DNA of 64,000 bases from Euglena gracilis (Eukaryota; Euglenida; Euglenophyceae; Euglenales). This document shows positions 1 to 59,546 of the stretch, one piece after another (position 1 is the stretch's first letter; each line of letters opens with the position of its first letter). The notes under the pieces are model-generated. The model had not been told where the DNA came from. It ran no database searches and saw only the letters and a program-made list of their open reading frames with translations. The translations under genes and the position numbers were made by a program. The DNA is taken from the NCBI GenBank assembly GCA_039621445.1, contig CP154954.1, forward strand, positions 8,744,634-8,808,633, given 5' to 3'.

Positions 1-47108
<47,108 letters not shown>

Positions 47109-47550
47109 TGGTGGCCCCCTGGTGGCCGGCCACTACCCACCGAAGGTGGGTCAACACAAATGTGGGAGTGGTGCTGCAGTCAGCTGCGGTGGCCGCAGCC
47201 GCCACCGCGACCCACTTTATTTCAGAATGGGTTGAAAGAAACAGGGTTGACATTAAGGTTGTCAATCGAACAGTTGAAATATTATCGGCAGGGGTCTTCG
47301 GCGAATTCAAAGGGCCGCCCAATTCGCTGTTTTTTTTTTATCTTTCCACAGATAACTTTTACTTCATGCAGGTTTGCTCGCACACAGAAATTGCAAGTCT
47401 CATCCTCTGTATTGTTTGTTTGTTTGTCCATGCAATATGGGCATATTATGTCTGTATTTTTGTATTTTGCATCATTTTTCATATTGCATGCATTCTAGAA
47501 GTGAGCACAAAATATCTGTTTATGGATATATAAGTTGATATGGAATGCTT
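47109..47550 (+). other. Sequence after the last midasin exon
   Basis: No donor-acceptor pair leading to a recognisable midasin segment was found. Composition becomes AT-richer from here on. Confidence 0.5.
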
Positions 47551-47551
47551 A

Positions 47552-48008
47552 CCCGCCCCCCCCCCCTTGTCCACCGACCACCCCTATATACCGACCACCC
47601 CCCGGTCGGGGGTTGCAGGTTGGGGGGGCTGTACGACCACCCCCCCCGGTCGGGGGTTGCAGATGACCACGAAAAAAAATTTTCTCTCTCATGTGTTGCT
47701 TTGGGATAGGAAGCGAGGATTTTACACGGTGTCTGCAGAATGAGTTGTCCATTTCCATTTTTGTTCCATTTTGTCATGTGCATTGTACCACGGGATACCA
47801 CCCGTTCTGACCTCCATACTGAGAGGCGCCGGTGGCAACATCCACCGTGATGAAATTGCACCTTTTTTGGCTTTTGGTTTTGGTTTGGCCCCTTGTGGTA
47901 CGACCACCCCCCGGTCGGGGGCTGCAGATTGGGGGGGGTGTACGACCACCCCCCCTGGTCGGGGGTTGCAGGAACCGGTCGGTGGACAAGGGGGGGGGGC
48001 GGGTAGGT
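47552..48008. repeat. C-run/G-run capped repeat, family E (CTTGTCCACCGACC)
   Basis: The left end CCCGCCCCCCCCCCTTGTCC (then ACCGACC) and right end GGTCGGTGGACAAGGGG are inverted over about 30 bp. Internal words ACCACCCCCCGGTCGGGG and GGTTGCAG repeat near both ends. The middle (47,680-47,880) is unique sequence. Confidence 0.85.
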
Positions 48009-48426
48009 GAAACGCAATTAAACACAGTAAAACTGTACAGAAATTTTATTTTCCAATGGATGAAGGGCTCATTGTATGCTTCGTGTTTTATAGTTCATGT
48101 CATGTATTTTTGTAAAAAAATTCAATATGGCATCATTTTTAACGATATTGTTGTATGTTACTCCATTTTGATCATTTTGCACTTTTAAACATACATGCAT
48201 AATCGTGGCACAATAAGTAGCAGATGATCAAAACTACAACTCAAAATCAGTGCTCTTTGGGTCCAAGTCAGTCAAAGAAAAATGAAAAGTTGAATATATT
48301 CCCCAAGACTGCCCCCCCCAAAAAAATGAAAGAACTGGTCTCAAATTCTTGAGACAGCTGGTCTTCTGCTGATGTTGCGACACGGGCCTTGCTTCCACGT
48401 TTCCATCGTCTGCTCCTCACCATTGC

Positions 48427-51230
48427 AGCATGGTCGAGGTGTGTCCCTTGGCAAAGTGAACGCCGTCGATGACCTGCACACATGAGATTAGAACTGCCTA
48501 AGTTGCTGGGTGGTACCCTGGCAGGTGCATGGCCCCAGTAGGCCCTGCAGAGCCTGCGTCCTATTGTAGGGTTCCATGTGCCCCAGGAGCGGGTTCGGGC
48601 ATCATGCCGAGGAACGTGACCGCGTCTAGCGTGCGAACACGGCTGCCTTTGCAATGACTCTGCGATTTCTGTTGGCTTTGAATATCCCATGGTGAATTCA
48701 ATTGTGGTTCTGTTACATAATTTGTTCAAAAAATTGGTCACCAGTCGATCACAAAGGTCACAAAGCGTCACGAGGCAACGAGTGAAGCGTCGAACACGAA
48801 GCGGCACGTGTGTCAACTCCGACTTAGAAACCCCCACCGAGAGCAAATCATTTCTGTTGGTTGGATTTTCATTTTTGTTGGTTCACCCGCCCCCATGGCC
48901 CATAGTCCTCTACCCGGGTCACTGGGATGGGGCTGGGTTTGGGTGCGGGCTTGGGAGTGGTGAGGGGTGGTGGAGTGGAGACTGCTGGATTGGCGTTCCA
49001 GTTGGGTCTTGGATTGGGAACAGAGGCTTTTCAGGACCCAAGGAGGTAATAACGCTCCCTGCCAAACCCAAACTGCAGTCCACGACGGAATCGTTGCCCA
49101 CAAATTGACCCCAAGCTGTGGCACCAACGACAGCAATGTGCAACTGGCGTTGGGCTGAGCAAATGTGCTCTGCTGTCCCGTCCTGAAGTCGGGTTCCTGC
49201 CAGCACTGCTGCAATGCTCGTTGCAAGCGCCAAGCCGTTGAATGTTGCATTTGCAAACGTCGTATCGTCTCTTCCTGAAGCATTGCGCGCTCCAGAAAGC
49301 ACATGGATGAATGGAATGGCATCTTGTTTCTGACCTGCTCACCTTGGCATTTACATCTCAGACCTTATGGCTCAAATTGACGACGTTTGCTGGACGTCAA
49401 AGCAATTGAAGAGGAATAACAATTCAAGGTAGATGGTGGCGTGATGTGGATTGAGTGCGTAGAATCCGCTTCCCCCCTTTGCCCACCGGCTACCCTATAT
49501 ACCACCCCTGGAGGGGGTTGCAGGTAAGTGGGTGCATGCAACCCCCCCTGGTTCAGGGGTTGTGCGTAATTTTTAAAGATTTTGCTTACTTTTTAAAGTT
49601 TTGCGAATACAGGGTTTTTGGCATCTAGTCTTGATCCCCCCTGGTCAAAGGTTCAGATCAGGGGGTGTGTATCACTCCCTGGTCGGAGGTTGTAAGAAAC
49701 TGGTCAGTGCATTCAACTGGTAGGCTGGTGTCAGACTTTTGCTTTGTGTGCTGAGTTTGTTTGAAAGCAGCCGGAAGATGGTTGGCTGGTAGGCTGGAAG
49801 CCTGGTGGGCTGATAAGCTGGTGAGATGGGCTGGTAGGCTGATACGCTGGTAGGCTGGTAGGATAGGCTGGTTGGCTGGCAGACTGCTGGGCTGATGCCT
49901 GCCCCTCCCTCGAGAAATTGTCATGCCCGAGAACCTGTCAGGGTCCCCGGCACCGGCCGACCTGTCCGGGGGGGAGTGAGAGGGGGCTGGTAGGCTAGTA
50001 GCCCGTCAGCACCAGGACCCCACTTGCAATAACCTGGATAGCTCTCTCTCTACACTTGCAAAATCCTGGATAGGACCCCTTTTCTTTAAAAAAAAGATGG
50101 GTATTACGCGCATGGATCCCAAATAAAAAAAAACTGGCTGGGCAGCCTGGTCACTGATTCATAGTCTAGAAGAAAAGGAAGTCAGACAAAACCGCGCAAA
50201 ATGGTGCAAATCCTGCCAGTTGCGCTGTCACAGACGCCTGGCGACGAGTCAAAACGGTTGGCTGATTGGACTGATTGCACTGATTGCAATGACTGTGATT
50301 TATATCCAATATGCATTTGCGCATAGGTTTTGGCAAAATGGACAACATTCCCCAACAGCGGTGAGGCCACACATAAGCCATTAGAAGTGTGAAGGACACC
50401 CACAGTCCACTACAAGCGATATCTCTTGCAGTGGACAGAGAGGTGTGAGGCAGGTCAGGAACTAAAATTTCAGTAACACCTTGGACCAAAGAGGGTAGAA
50501 TGATGTAGCGAGTGTCCGTTGAGGTGTTGTGCCGGTGTTGTGGATACCAGGTGTGTTGTTGTTCAAATGTAACTTGTTGTGATCAGCAAATGCGTCCTTC
50601 ATTGTTTGTCGCCCAGGATGTCTTCAGTGAAATTTGAGAATGATAATGTGCAATGGTCTGTATGGCCAAACTGCCCCCCCCCCCCCTGTTGGTGATGAAC
50701 CCCCTTGCCCAATGAACCAGGTGCAGACCATCTACTTTGTCATCTTTAATAGCAATGCAAATGCCACGCAACCCATGCCAAACGAACGTCTCCCATCCGG
50801 ACTGTTTGTATTGTCATATTAATGTTCATTGAGCTTGGTGGGGGGTATGACGGCAGTGTGGCCAGTTTCCACCCATGTCCAATGTTGGGGGCCCCAGCGG
50901 TAGCCAATTTGAGGCCATAGTGGTGCCAACGATGGAATGGAAGGTGCCAGGAACACGAGAAGAGCTGAGTTGCCAAGGGGTTGCCAAGACCCAGTTTAGT
51001 CGCTTTCAAAGGATGTCCTAGGTATGCCCCAAGTTGTGGCGGGTTCTTGTCAAATGCCATTGTGTGGTCGGCCATGGTGTTTGCCAAGAAGGATGAGGTT
51101 GCGACGTGCCAAATGCAAGCAAGGTGTGTATTGTTTCAAAATACCCTGCATTGAAGGCCAAAAAGCCAGACCCATCCAATAATTTTAAAAATGAACAAGT
51201 TTTTCTGCTCATTTTCGTCACTGCCACTCT
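48427..51230 (-). CDS. Candidate multi-exon gene on the minus strand, unidentified
   Basis: Several minus-strand segments look protein-like: GAYLGHPLKATKLGLGNPLA (near 51,000), VQGVTEILVPDLPHTSLSTA (near 50,470), FNGLALATSIAAVLAGTRLQ then DGTAEHICSAQRQLHIAVVG (49,060-49,270), EFTMGYSKPTEIAESLQ (near 48,690), and VIDGVHFAKGHTSTMLQW ending at a stop near 48,427 just after an acceptor tgtgcag. I could not join them with confidence, and I recognise no family. A 152-bp target-duplicated element at 51,332 lies upstream. Confidence 0.3.
49480..49985. repeat. Short repeats: CCCCCTGGTC words, GCTGGTAGGCTG tandem, family A' copy
   Basis: CCCCCTGGTCnnAGGTTG words at 49,540-49,690; tandem GGCTGGTAGGCTG/GATAAGCTGGTGAG at 49,780-49,900; a family A' copy at 49,908-49,975 (GAGAACCTGTCAGGGTCCCC). 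Confidence 0.65.
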
Positions 51231-51331
51231 TGTGAACGCTTAAAAGGCATCCTCCCTCTCCCAGCCTTTTGTGACAATTGCCTATGGTATTCCATGGTAT
51301 CTCATGGTATTTCACATATGCCTCTCAGCCA

Positions 51332-51483
51332 GGGACGGGAGGCAGGTTCATGGGAGGGAGGTGGCCGCGGCCGGCTGTGGCCGGCCGCAGCCCAACCAGA
51401 CCAAATTTTGGAGTTTCAAAATCGAAAGTGGTCGCGGCCATTGCCCAACCAACGGCCGCCCCACCTACCATGAATGACCACCC
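51332..51483. mobile_element. Short TIR element with GGCCGCGG blocks (152 bp)
   Basis: The left end has GGCAGGTTCATGGGAGG and the right end CCTACCATGAATGACC, inverted. Flanks share CCTCTCAGCCA (51,321-51,331 and 51,484-51,494). The interior has CCGCGGCCGGCTGTGGCCGG. It is a small relative of the element at 35,106, with the same TTCATGGGAGG termini and again TCAG within the duplication. Confidence 0.72.
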
Positions 51484-51644
51484 CCTCTCAGCCAACCACT
51501 GACCGGATCATGTCGTGAAGTCCGCTGTGCTCTGTCCATCGTTGGTCTCCCGACATCGGCGTCTGCCGGCAATCAGCGTGAATGCGTTGAATGGCCATTT
51601 TCCCGCAGGATTAAATATTTTTTCTCGTCGCTTTTGATGTGAGA

Positions 51645-52170
51645 CAGGGGGGGGGGAAATTGATATCCGCAATTTTTCCGCAATTTCCGCAATTTTCCGC
51701 AATTTCCGCAATTTTCCGCAATTTTCCGCAATTTTTCCGCAATTTCCGCAATTTTTCCGCAATTTTTTCCCATTTTTTTTCCCGCAGAATTTTTTCCCCA
51801 CCACCGAAGATGGAAGATGCAATGAGTTCAAGCCATTCTTCAAATGGATCAACAGGTGTGCTATTGTGTTTTGTTGTTTCCCCCCCCCAGTTTACCAATT
51901 TTTCTCACAGGTGCACCACTGGTTACAGAATTGGGTGTGTCCCACCTGTGCAAAAAAACATCAAGCGTGTTGATTTGTGCTCGCCTGCATCGACGTGGGT
52001 GTTGCGGTGTTCTGAACCTCACAATCGAAAAATTTCTAAGTCCCCTCAGACAGAAATGTGTATACCCGATATCAATTTTTCCGCAATTTTTCCGCAATTT
52101 CCGCAATTTTTCCGCAATTTTTCCGCAATTTTTCCGAAGGCCTCCGATATCAATTATTCCCCCCCCCCTG
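51645..52170. mobile_element. hAT-like MITE with TTTCCGCAA internal repeats
   Basis: The left end CAGGGGGGGGGGAAATTGAT (then ATC) and right end GATATCAATTATTCC (then C-run and TG) are inverted. TGTGAGA flanks both sides (51,638-51,644 and 52,171-52,177). TTTCCGCAATTTTTCCGCAA tandems lie inside each end, around about 280 bp of unique sequence. Same type as 6,549-7,000. Confidence 0.8.
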
Positions 52171-52177
52171 TGTGAGA

Positions 52178-53950
52178 TAATTGATCAATGTATGCCTGGG
52201 GATAGTCGGTGCCACGTTCCGCACCTTGTGGTCATACACCCTGAAAGACAGTCGCGTCTGATCGTCCTCCGAGCCTGTGCCTCTCACCTTGAGACAATCT
52301 TCCTGGCCTCCATTTTCCCTGCCCACAATTTCCGAGGCACCCCATCATATTTTCATCCATCAGTCAGGCTTAGACTCGGGCTCACGCAGCCAGTTCGTCC
52401 TATGTGAACGTTGCCCTCGGTGGTTGCCACGATTCTCCAGTTGCATGTGTGTGGCCCAACATGTGTGCGAAGGTGGTGGTGGTTGATGGTTTATTGCTGC
52501 GTCATGGGCTGGAAAAGCATTTGTGGGGAAGTCATTTTTCTTGTCTTCCTTTGCATAGGCGTGCCTGCTAAATCATGCTCAGTGGCAAATAAAGAATCGT
52601 CGCTGGCATTCACAATGTAGCATGAAAAAAAACGGCCAAGTCCTGTGGGAACCCCTTTTGGGGGGCCCCGTACAGGCCCCAAAGCGGTCTGGAGGGGCCG
52701 GGGGGATGTGGGGTGTATACAGGCCACTTGGGGGTCCCCCATGGTTGGTTTGGGTCCCCAGGTGGGTCCGTGCAGTTTTCCATCCGTTTTGGGAAATTTT
52801 CAAATAAATCAATTTTTTAACACATCAATGCCAAATCTGCAAATAGCCAAGTTTTGGAAATTGATTCCTGGGTGCAAATAGTCCAGCCGCTACATCCTGA
52901 TGGACACCGTGAGCCCATTCAGGCGCCTGTGGTCATTCTGGTGACAAAGAATGTATATGAGGTTCCCAACCCCTGCTACCAGCCAGAACTTCAGCCAAAA
53001 TCTTCCATACCCCACCCATGTCATCTCTTGGGCCTGCCGTGATTACCTCGGCGCTTTTTGCTTTGGTGGTTGGAGCTTCTGAAGAACTTGGAAGCACACA
53101 CATTTATCAGTGCAGAATGAGCAGCCGGTTGAAATGCGAGGACGCAGAACACTTAATTGCAGAGACCCCAGTGCAATGACAAATTAATATCAATCAAATA
53201 CATCATACATATATAAGTACATATGTACATACACCCATAGTCAATACACATATAAATGCATACACGTATTGATTGAGGACCAACTGGCTTACGTTCTCCA
53301 AGAATTTGTTTGTGTGTGAATACCCTCAGGCATGGGAGGGGGGCCAACAAACTCCTCCCCTGGTCCAAAATTGTTGCATATTTTTGGTGGCACATGCTTT
53401 CTTAGGTTACAATTGTTTACCAAACCCTTTTCTTATGCGTGTCCACCGTCACTGTGTCCGCTACCGTGTCCCAGTTATACCCGAAACATGCAATTCTACT
53501 CAGAATCAGCGAAACGGTGCTGTTTATCCAATAATTGTTGAAATCTGACTCTGTTTGAAAGGGCAATTGAGCTGCCACAATTGTTGGTGGTGGGCATATA
53601 TATTGCCTTGACAATGTGCACTGCAAAGGACCTATTTCCTTACAGTGTTTGATGTACTCCTCCCACAGTCTTTTCTCCTCTAACTTCACTGTTCACATCT
53701 TCCGCCCATATCTTCCACCTGGGCACCAGCAACCAGTCGTAGGTAACCAAGGTCACTATTTAAAAAGATAATTGCATCGTGCCATGTTCAATAATATTTC
53801 GATATGTAGGTTTACATGTTTCAAGTTCAGAGATAATCATAAATATTTATGAGCCATTTTTTTGAAGTCAAGCAGAGCCCGCAACCATGACATGTATTGG
53901 CACATGACATGTATTGGTTTTCGAAATCAATTCAATTGTCACACGGAACA
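52178..53950. other. No supported feature
   Basis: Open frames are short and none stands out. A CATACATATATAAG-type tract is present at 53,190-53,260. I see no gene here with confidence. Confidence 0.4.
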
Positions 53951-53982
53951 TCATATTTATGCACCTGTGTCCAAAATGATTA

Positions 53983-54490
53983 TTGGCCCAGAAAGGCAAA
54001 GAGGTAATATGCAACCTTCAAAAAAATATTTGTGAAGCATCTCCCGAAAGGGCTGGGCCACCGTGCTCTCCCACCAGTGTCGGTGCGAAGGGAAATCACC
54101 AGCCCTGGTTCCGCAGGCTGTGCGGGAGAACATGCGGACGCAGGGAAGCGCAGAGTCACGGTAAAGATCAAGATGAGTGCCAAGTCCAACGGAAGTGCGC
54201 TGTCACCGACAATGCCACGGTCTTTCTCCTGTTCCTCCTCTCCGCCCGTTCCAATAAGTCTAGGCACCCTTGGCCACGACCACCCTGGTCTTGGGGTGCG
54301 GGTCCAGCGATCGCAACCACTTCGAGCAAACGAGGTGGAAAGTCAGTTTGTGCTGCCCATGCTGGAGGCAAGTCGAGCCGCCACCTCTTGCCTGTTGGCG
54401 AGTCAGAATGGCCCGGATCCTCTTGTCCAAGGCCACTGTTTTGTCCTTAGACGCTGCCGACTCAGGCACCTACAAATCCAACGAAAATAG
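53983..54490. other. GC-rich block with open frames on both strands
   Basis: The stretch is clearly GC-richer than its surroundings. Plus-strand frames of 155 and 152 codons and minus-strand frames of 95 codons overlap it. Plus reads VTVKIKMSAKSNGSALSPTM; minus reads DSALPLDLALILIFTVTLRF. I cannot decide the coding strand or identify a product. Confidence 0.3.
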
Positions 54491-54689
54491 CCAAAATTAG
54501 TTGTTTGGTTGTCTTCTGGCTGGCAGCGATGCAGAGTTGTAGTGATAAAGTCTGTGGGGTTCTCAAAAATGGTTGGCAGAGCCTTCAGCGCAGGCTAAAT
54601 GTGATGGCCGAATTTTTTTTCCATCTCACAAGCCGTTGCATTTTCGAAGGAATGGGATGGTTTTTAATTTTACCCGCCTCGTTGAAGTG

Positions 54690-55625
54690 AGAGAGGAGAA
54701 TGGCAGTCGCTTGAAGGTGGCCATGGGAAACATTCATTTAAGTAATTATGCACCAAAAAAATGTGCAAAGGCAACATTGTATTGCATTGTGTGCATTTTG
54801 ATGCCATAAAAATATAAAATTATTATTAAAAATGTTATTATTTTGTGAATGCATGTATGATATTCAAATTTCTGTTGAAGCATAATCCCAAACGCAAGTG
54901 AATTGTCACTGATATCCTGTTCACAATGTATTTTTTTCCCTGATTCTGAACAGGTTTGATATAAAGACCAATAGTGTGTATAAAAAAATATAATGCTAAA
55001 TCTTTAATTTTGCATGACCTTGTACGTTGATCATTAGTGAATTGAGAAAATTTCTTATTTTAAGAGAGATATTTCACTCAACGACCAATTCACAAGAATT
55101 GACTATCTGGCGACGTTGGTTGTCTAGTCCATACATTTTACCCAGAAGCGCTGGTATGGCGTTGGATGGCCAGTTTTTTTTTTGGTTTGAAGATGAAGCA
55201 ATAATTCACAAAGCCATATCAATCCTGTAAAGCAACATGTTGTTGTATGCTGTGAAAGGAATTCAATACGAACCCATCTGCGTGTATTGTGGCCATCGGC
55301 CTCTGAGCAGCCCTCTTCAAAAGGTGTTCAAATCGGGTGCAGTAGCAACGTCGGCATTCTCAGGGCACACATCAGAAGGGAAACAAATTGACGGGGTATA
55401 TAGTCAACTTTTCCACCAAAATCTCTCTCGTCACGCTCTTGAAGCTCTGGCTCGAAACATGTGAATACACCATACCAAGGGGCCACACAATGCAATGAAG
55501 GCGTCTCTTTGTCACAATATTGAGTACGTTGGGCACAACGGATCGGCCTCTTAAAATTTGCACTCCAAAGATTTGCCATCAACGAAACCCCAGTCATCAA
55601 CCCAGCTGACACGCTTCCCATTGAG
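54690..55625. repeat. Dispersed duplicated block, copy 1
   Basis: Segments (GAAGGTGGCCATGGGAAACA; CTGATTCTGAACAGG; GCAACGTCGGCATTCTCAGG; CTCCAAAGATTTGC) recur in the same order at 62,990-64,000. On the minus strand both copies read RPIR...DS...LCGPLG/VAPWYG...VDYxPR, suggesting a decayed coding repeat. Confidence 0.75.
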
Positions 55626-55721
55626 CCTTGGGGCGATTTTTTTTCTCAGGTGCCATATTTTAGACTGAAGACATTATTCAAACATGTATATTTTTTGCAA
55701 CCACACCTTGGTTTCTTTCAT

Positions 55722-57171
55722 TCACGTTTTATTCTGTTGCAGTTTTGTTACTGAAATTTTTGAGGTTGTCCAAATCCTGTAAAAATCTTGTGAGTTCAGA
55801 ATACTGTCAGACAGACATTTTTGTGTGCTGGCAGAAAACTTGCACAGCATACAATGACAATTTTTGCACACCAAGAACCACAGTTTACTACGACATTCTT
55901 CACAGAGGAATAACAAAGGCTTTTTCACACTGCATTGCAAACGGCATCCTGCATGACCGAAGGCACAACAAATCTGCATTTTTGGCAAATGTGTTTCAGT
56001 GTTCTTCTTCCCCACAGCACTCCACAGAATGGGAGGAGAGAGCAGAATCAATTGGGTGTGTATATGAGAGAAAGTTTTCTTTGCACACGTCACAGGGGAA
56101 GGCATGATCTGGAACAACAACCTGTGATGGCAGATCATTCTCGGAAGCGCATCACTGCAGGATTTCATTCCACACAACGTTTCGCATTGTTGCAGAATCC
56201 TCGTCTGGAGAGGTGCAGTTTCAGGACACTCATCTGCATTGAAGCATTGCTTTTTTGAAGGTGTGATTGAAGGTGTAAAAATAATTGACACAAATATGCG
56301 GAGATCCAGAGAGAGTATTTATGTCCCACACGACTGCAAGCGGCATACAGATCACTGTGCAGGATTGCTGGCGAGGGCATCCAAAGCCCACAAGACGAAA
56401 CGTTTGTCTTTGCGCATTGTTATTTGTCAAGCAGAAGGCCAAACTCAAAGAGAATTGATATTTGACATCTTCCTGCATGCAAAGGCTGAAGTGGGCATAG
56501 GAGGCGGTTTTCCATGTTCTCCAAATTCCCAGAAATCTATGGTGAAGTATTTCATACAATGCTGGCATTCCGGCTTCCACTTTTGTGGGTATGCGAGGTC
56601 TGCCGATATCACCTTTGAACTCGTCGCCGTACATGCTTTACATGTGGATCCCGAAGTTGTAGATAAGCATTACCTCCACTTGCCATCGGAGATTCTTCGG
56701 CAAGGGGTAATATTTCCATTGGATCCCTTGTGGTCCCACGGATTGAATGCGGTTCAGTCAGAAAGACGGCAGGGTGGCATTTCCCCATAAGATCCATGTG
56801 TGTCTTATCTCGGTCTGTGAAAATGCCGAAGTTCTGGCATGGTATACCAGCCAAAACCACACCTCCTGGAAACCGGACATTCGGTCCAGGACAAGTTCAT
56901 CCAAATGAGGGTATCCCTCAAATGCACGGAGCTCTGCACCGTAGAAGAAATGTCTGCAGTGATCGCACATACGATCACGCATGACGTCCAACGCCGCTTC
57001 CGGTGGTGTATGGATGACGTTGCCTGCATTGTGGAAGCTTTCCAGCTCACTCCAGGTTGCATCCCAGAGTTCCGCAGTGTGGGAACAGATTATCCAGGTC
57101 AGGCTCTTTGCCTGCTGGGGCAGCTTCCTGTTCCGCAGGAAGCTGCCCCAGACCCTACGATTGGATTGTGA
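55722..57171. other. Region of long open frames on both strands, coding strand unresolved
   Basis: Plus frames of 183 codons (56,239-56,790) and 110 codons (56,839-57,171, QPKPHLLETGHSVQDKFIQM then RVSLKCTELCTVEEMSAVIA) compete with minus frames of 189 codons (55,722-56,291, cysteine-rich near CCAFGHAGC...CEECRSKLW) and 134 codons (56,230-56,634). One strand probably carries a real gene or an old transposon. I recognise no domain. Confidence 0.35.
57112..57150. repeat. Perfect 16-bp hairpin
   Basis: CTGGGGCAGCTTCCTG, a 5-nt TTCCG loop, then CAGGAAGCTGCCCCAG. Exact complementarity over 16 bp. Confidence 0.93.
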
Positions 57172-57408
57172 CTGTGGAGGTTCTCGGGTTTCCCGTCGTG
57201 GCTCGTCCGCCGCCAGGCAGCCCCCTCAAGGTGGTGTCCCTGACAAATTCCTGCTTGCAGAATTGGACCTGTTTAGAGGTGGAAAGGATCTCAAAACAGG
57301 GCATGTGTGACAGTGTGGCGTCACACCGGTCACGTGTGAACTGCCCCCACCCATACCCACAGGTGACGTGCAGCAGTCAAGCTGGCTGCATCAGTGTGTG
57401 ACAAATTC

Positions 57409-58392
57409 CTAACTGGCAGTTTCCGACACTTGCGAGTTTTCCTCGTCAGTGTCAACATGTATCACCTCAGGCGGGTTTTCCGTCCTCGGCGAGCGGTGTT
57501 GTGGCTGCGGAGGCAGATTTTCTGCTCTGTGGTCACATTTGCCAACAGCAGAGGCACCAGGTCGAGATACGGGATCCTCCGGCCTTGCCGCTTTCGGCCG
57601 TGCAGGTGCGGGGGGTCTTTGTTGGATGTTGTGATAGGCCGCTGCATTTTTTTTCATATTGCAATGCTCCTCTTCCGTGTTGAACGGGCGTCCAGTCCAA
57701 AGATTCACAGTTCATCCTGTGCCTGGGTAGCTGGCACCACTCAAAAGGGCATTGCAGCTTCCCGCGGTGTTGCAACACATTCCGTTCATCATTCCGTTTT
57801 TTTAAACACTTTCACAAGCATCAGGCGCAAAACCTGGTTTTTCTTTTTCGCATTGGCTCATCCTTCACTTCGTCCAAGTGCGCAACCCGCTTGCAACACA
57901 GAAAGTGCCGAGGTGGGGCGTTGGGTGCTGAGTCGAGGCAGAGAGAGGCAGAGCTGTACACCGCATAACGTTCCTGGGCACTAAGCATGGCAGGTGACCC
58001 GGGGAAAGTGCAGTGCAGGAAGGTGAAGGTGAACCGCTTCCTCAGCGTCCTTAAGGGAACCTTCATATGCTTCGTTCCGGAGGCCTAAAAACAAGCAAAT
58101 ATGCCCGGAGTGTTGGCGCGGGGTTGCCAGTGGCAGGATGCGGCAGTGCCGCCCGTTCCATGCGACCGCAACTCCGCATTGCCTTCGGATGCCTGGGTAT
58201 TTTTGACACCTTACCATTTCTTGCTTTTCTTGCTTCTCTGTCCAAGTTTAGCCATCTTGACTGCTCGCTGGGATGCAAGTTAATGGAATCACACCATAGT
58301 CGATATTTAACTGAACAGATATTCTGTGGACCAACGGAGTTCTCCCACAGGCCGAACCAGTTTGCTGCATTCTGATCAATCAAAGCCTTCAA
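57409..58392 (-). CDS. Candidate coding region on the minus strand, unidentified
   Basis: Minus-strand segments have soluble, charged composition. One is SRWLNLDREARKARNGKVSK (near 58,240), then IPRHPKAMRSCGRMERAALP. Another is a disordered proline/glutamate-rich tail, QRPPAPARPKAARPEDPVSR with IHVDTDEENSQVSETAS (57,409-57,700). A competing 196-codon plus frame spans 57,394-57,984 but is arginine/cysteine-biased as an antisense frame would be. No domain recognised. Confidence 0.33.
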
Positions 58393-58427
58393 AACCCCCC
58401 GTGAGCGTGAGCACGTGTGAGCAATGC

Positions 58428-58545
58428 CGGAAAATCATCACTGACTCGGCATTGGTCGATGGTGTGGTTCCAAAGAATGTCAATATCAAAATGTCATTTT
58501 TTTGCTGAATGCAGTGTCTTTGCCTTCTGACCAGAGAATCCCCAG
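58428..58545. repeat. Dispersed repeat, about 115 bp, copy 1
   Basis: GGAAAATCATC, ATTGGTCGATGGTG, AATGTCAATATCAAAATGTC and CAGTGTCTTTGCCTTC occur here and at 60,682-60,795 in the same order. Confidence 0.85.
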
Positions 58546-58549
58546 TGTT

Positions 58550-59240
58550 CGCTGTTCTGAAGGCTTAATTCAATGCACTCTGGAATTGTAATCCTTGTTT
58601 GAGCAGTCCAGAGAATCCCCAAACTGGGGGAGGCCATAAACAATTGTTAATGGCGAGGAGCAGGAGCAATTTGGTCCATCAAAAATTCACCATGGTGACG
58701 CTGAAAATACATTTTAAATGCCCTGAAAAGTCGGAACAATGGTAACCAATGAAGGAAATGCTTGCCCTTAGTTCCATACACATTAACTCATACAGTGGGG
58801 AAACAAGCCACACAAACAGACACCGCTGACAACTGTTGTTCAATCAACTGAACAAGAGCAATGGCATACTCAATTTCCCTGGTCTGGGAGGCTCAGGCAC
58901 ACCTAATCACAAGAAAACCAACAAAACAGGCACCGTTAATATATATGCTTAAATATCTTTAACCTGCATATTGTTGCTTGCATCACGTGGATTTTGTTGC
59001 CACTCCTGACAATCCAATAACATATCTTAAAATAAACACTCAGTGTGTCATAAAGCAGACGAAAAAGTGGAGAATTTTTTTCAGCAAACTCTGGAATCCC
59101 ACGCAGTTGGAAAAGGTCTGTTTCATACACCGTTTTCATGCTTTCTGAAAAAGATTTTGGGAGAGGTTTCCACAAAATGTCGTTTTTTATTTTACCCTCC
59201 TGGATACAACATTTTTGCTTATTTAGTTTATTTAGTATAT
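58550..59240. other. No supported feature
   Basis: AT-rich sequence without convincing frames, RNA genes or repeats. Confidence 0.4.
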
Positions 59241-59244
59241 TTAT

Positions 59245-59270
59245 TTTTTAATTTATTTTCTATTTATTTT

Positions 59271-59353
<83 letters not shown>

Positions 59354-59355
59354 TG
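59245..59355. repeat. (TTTA)n tetranucleotide repeat
   Basis: About 20 perfect units at 59,271-59,353. Confidence 0.97.
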
Positions 59356-59546
59356 TTTTTTATTAATTCGGTTGCTCCCCCCCCTCCGGCCGGACACCCT
59401 GGTGTACGAAGATTGGGAAGATCACTGGTGTGATACCCAGGAACCATAAAGGTTAAGAGTTTGACCTGAATGATGGGCTGTGTTAATTTGCCCTTTCTCT
59501 GGCACACAGCAACTGGAGGAGTACATGTACATGAGACTGGTTTATG

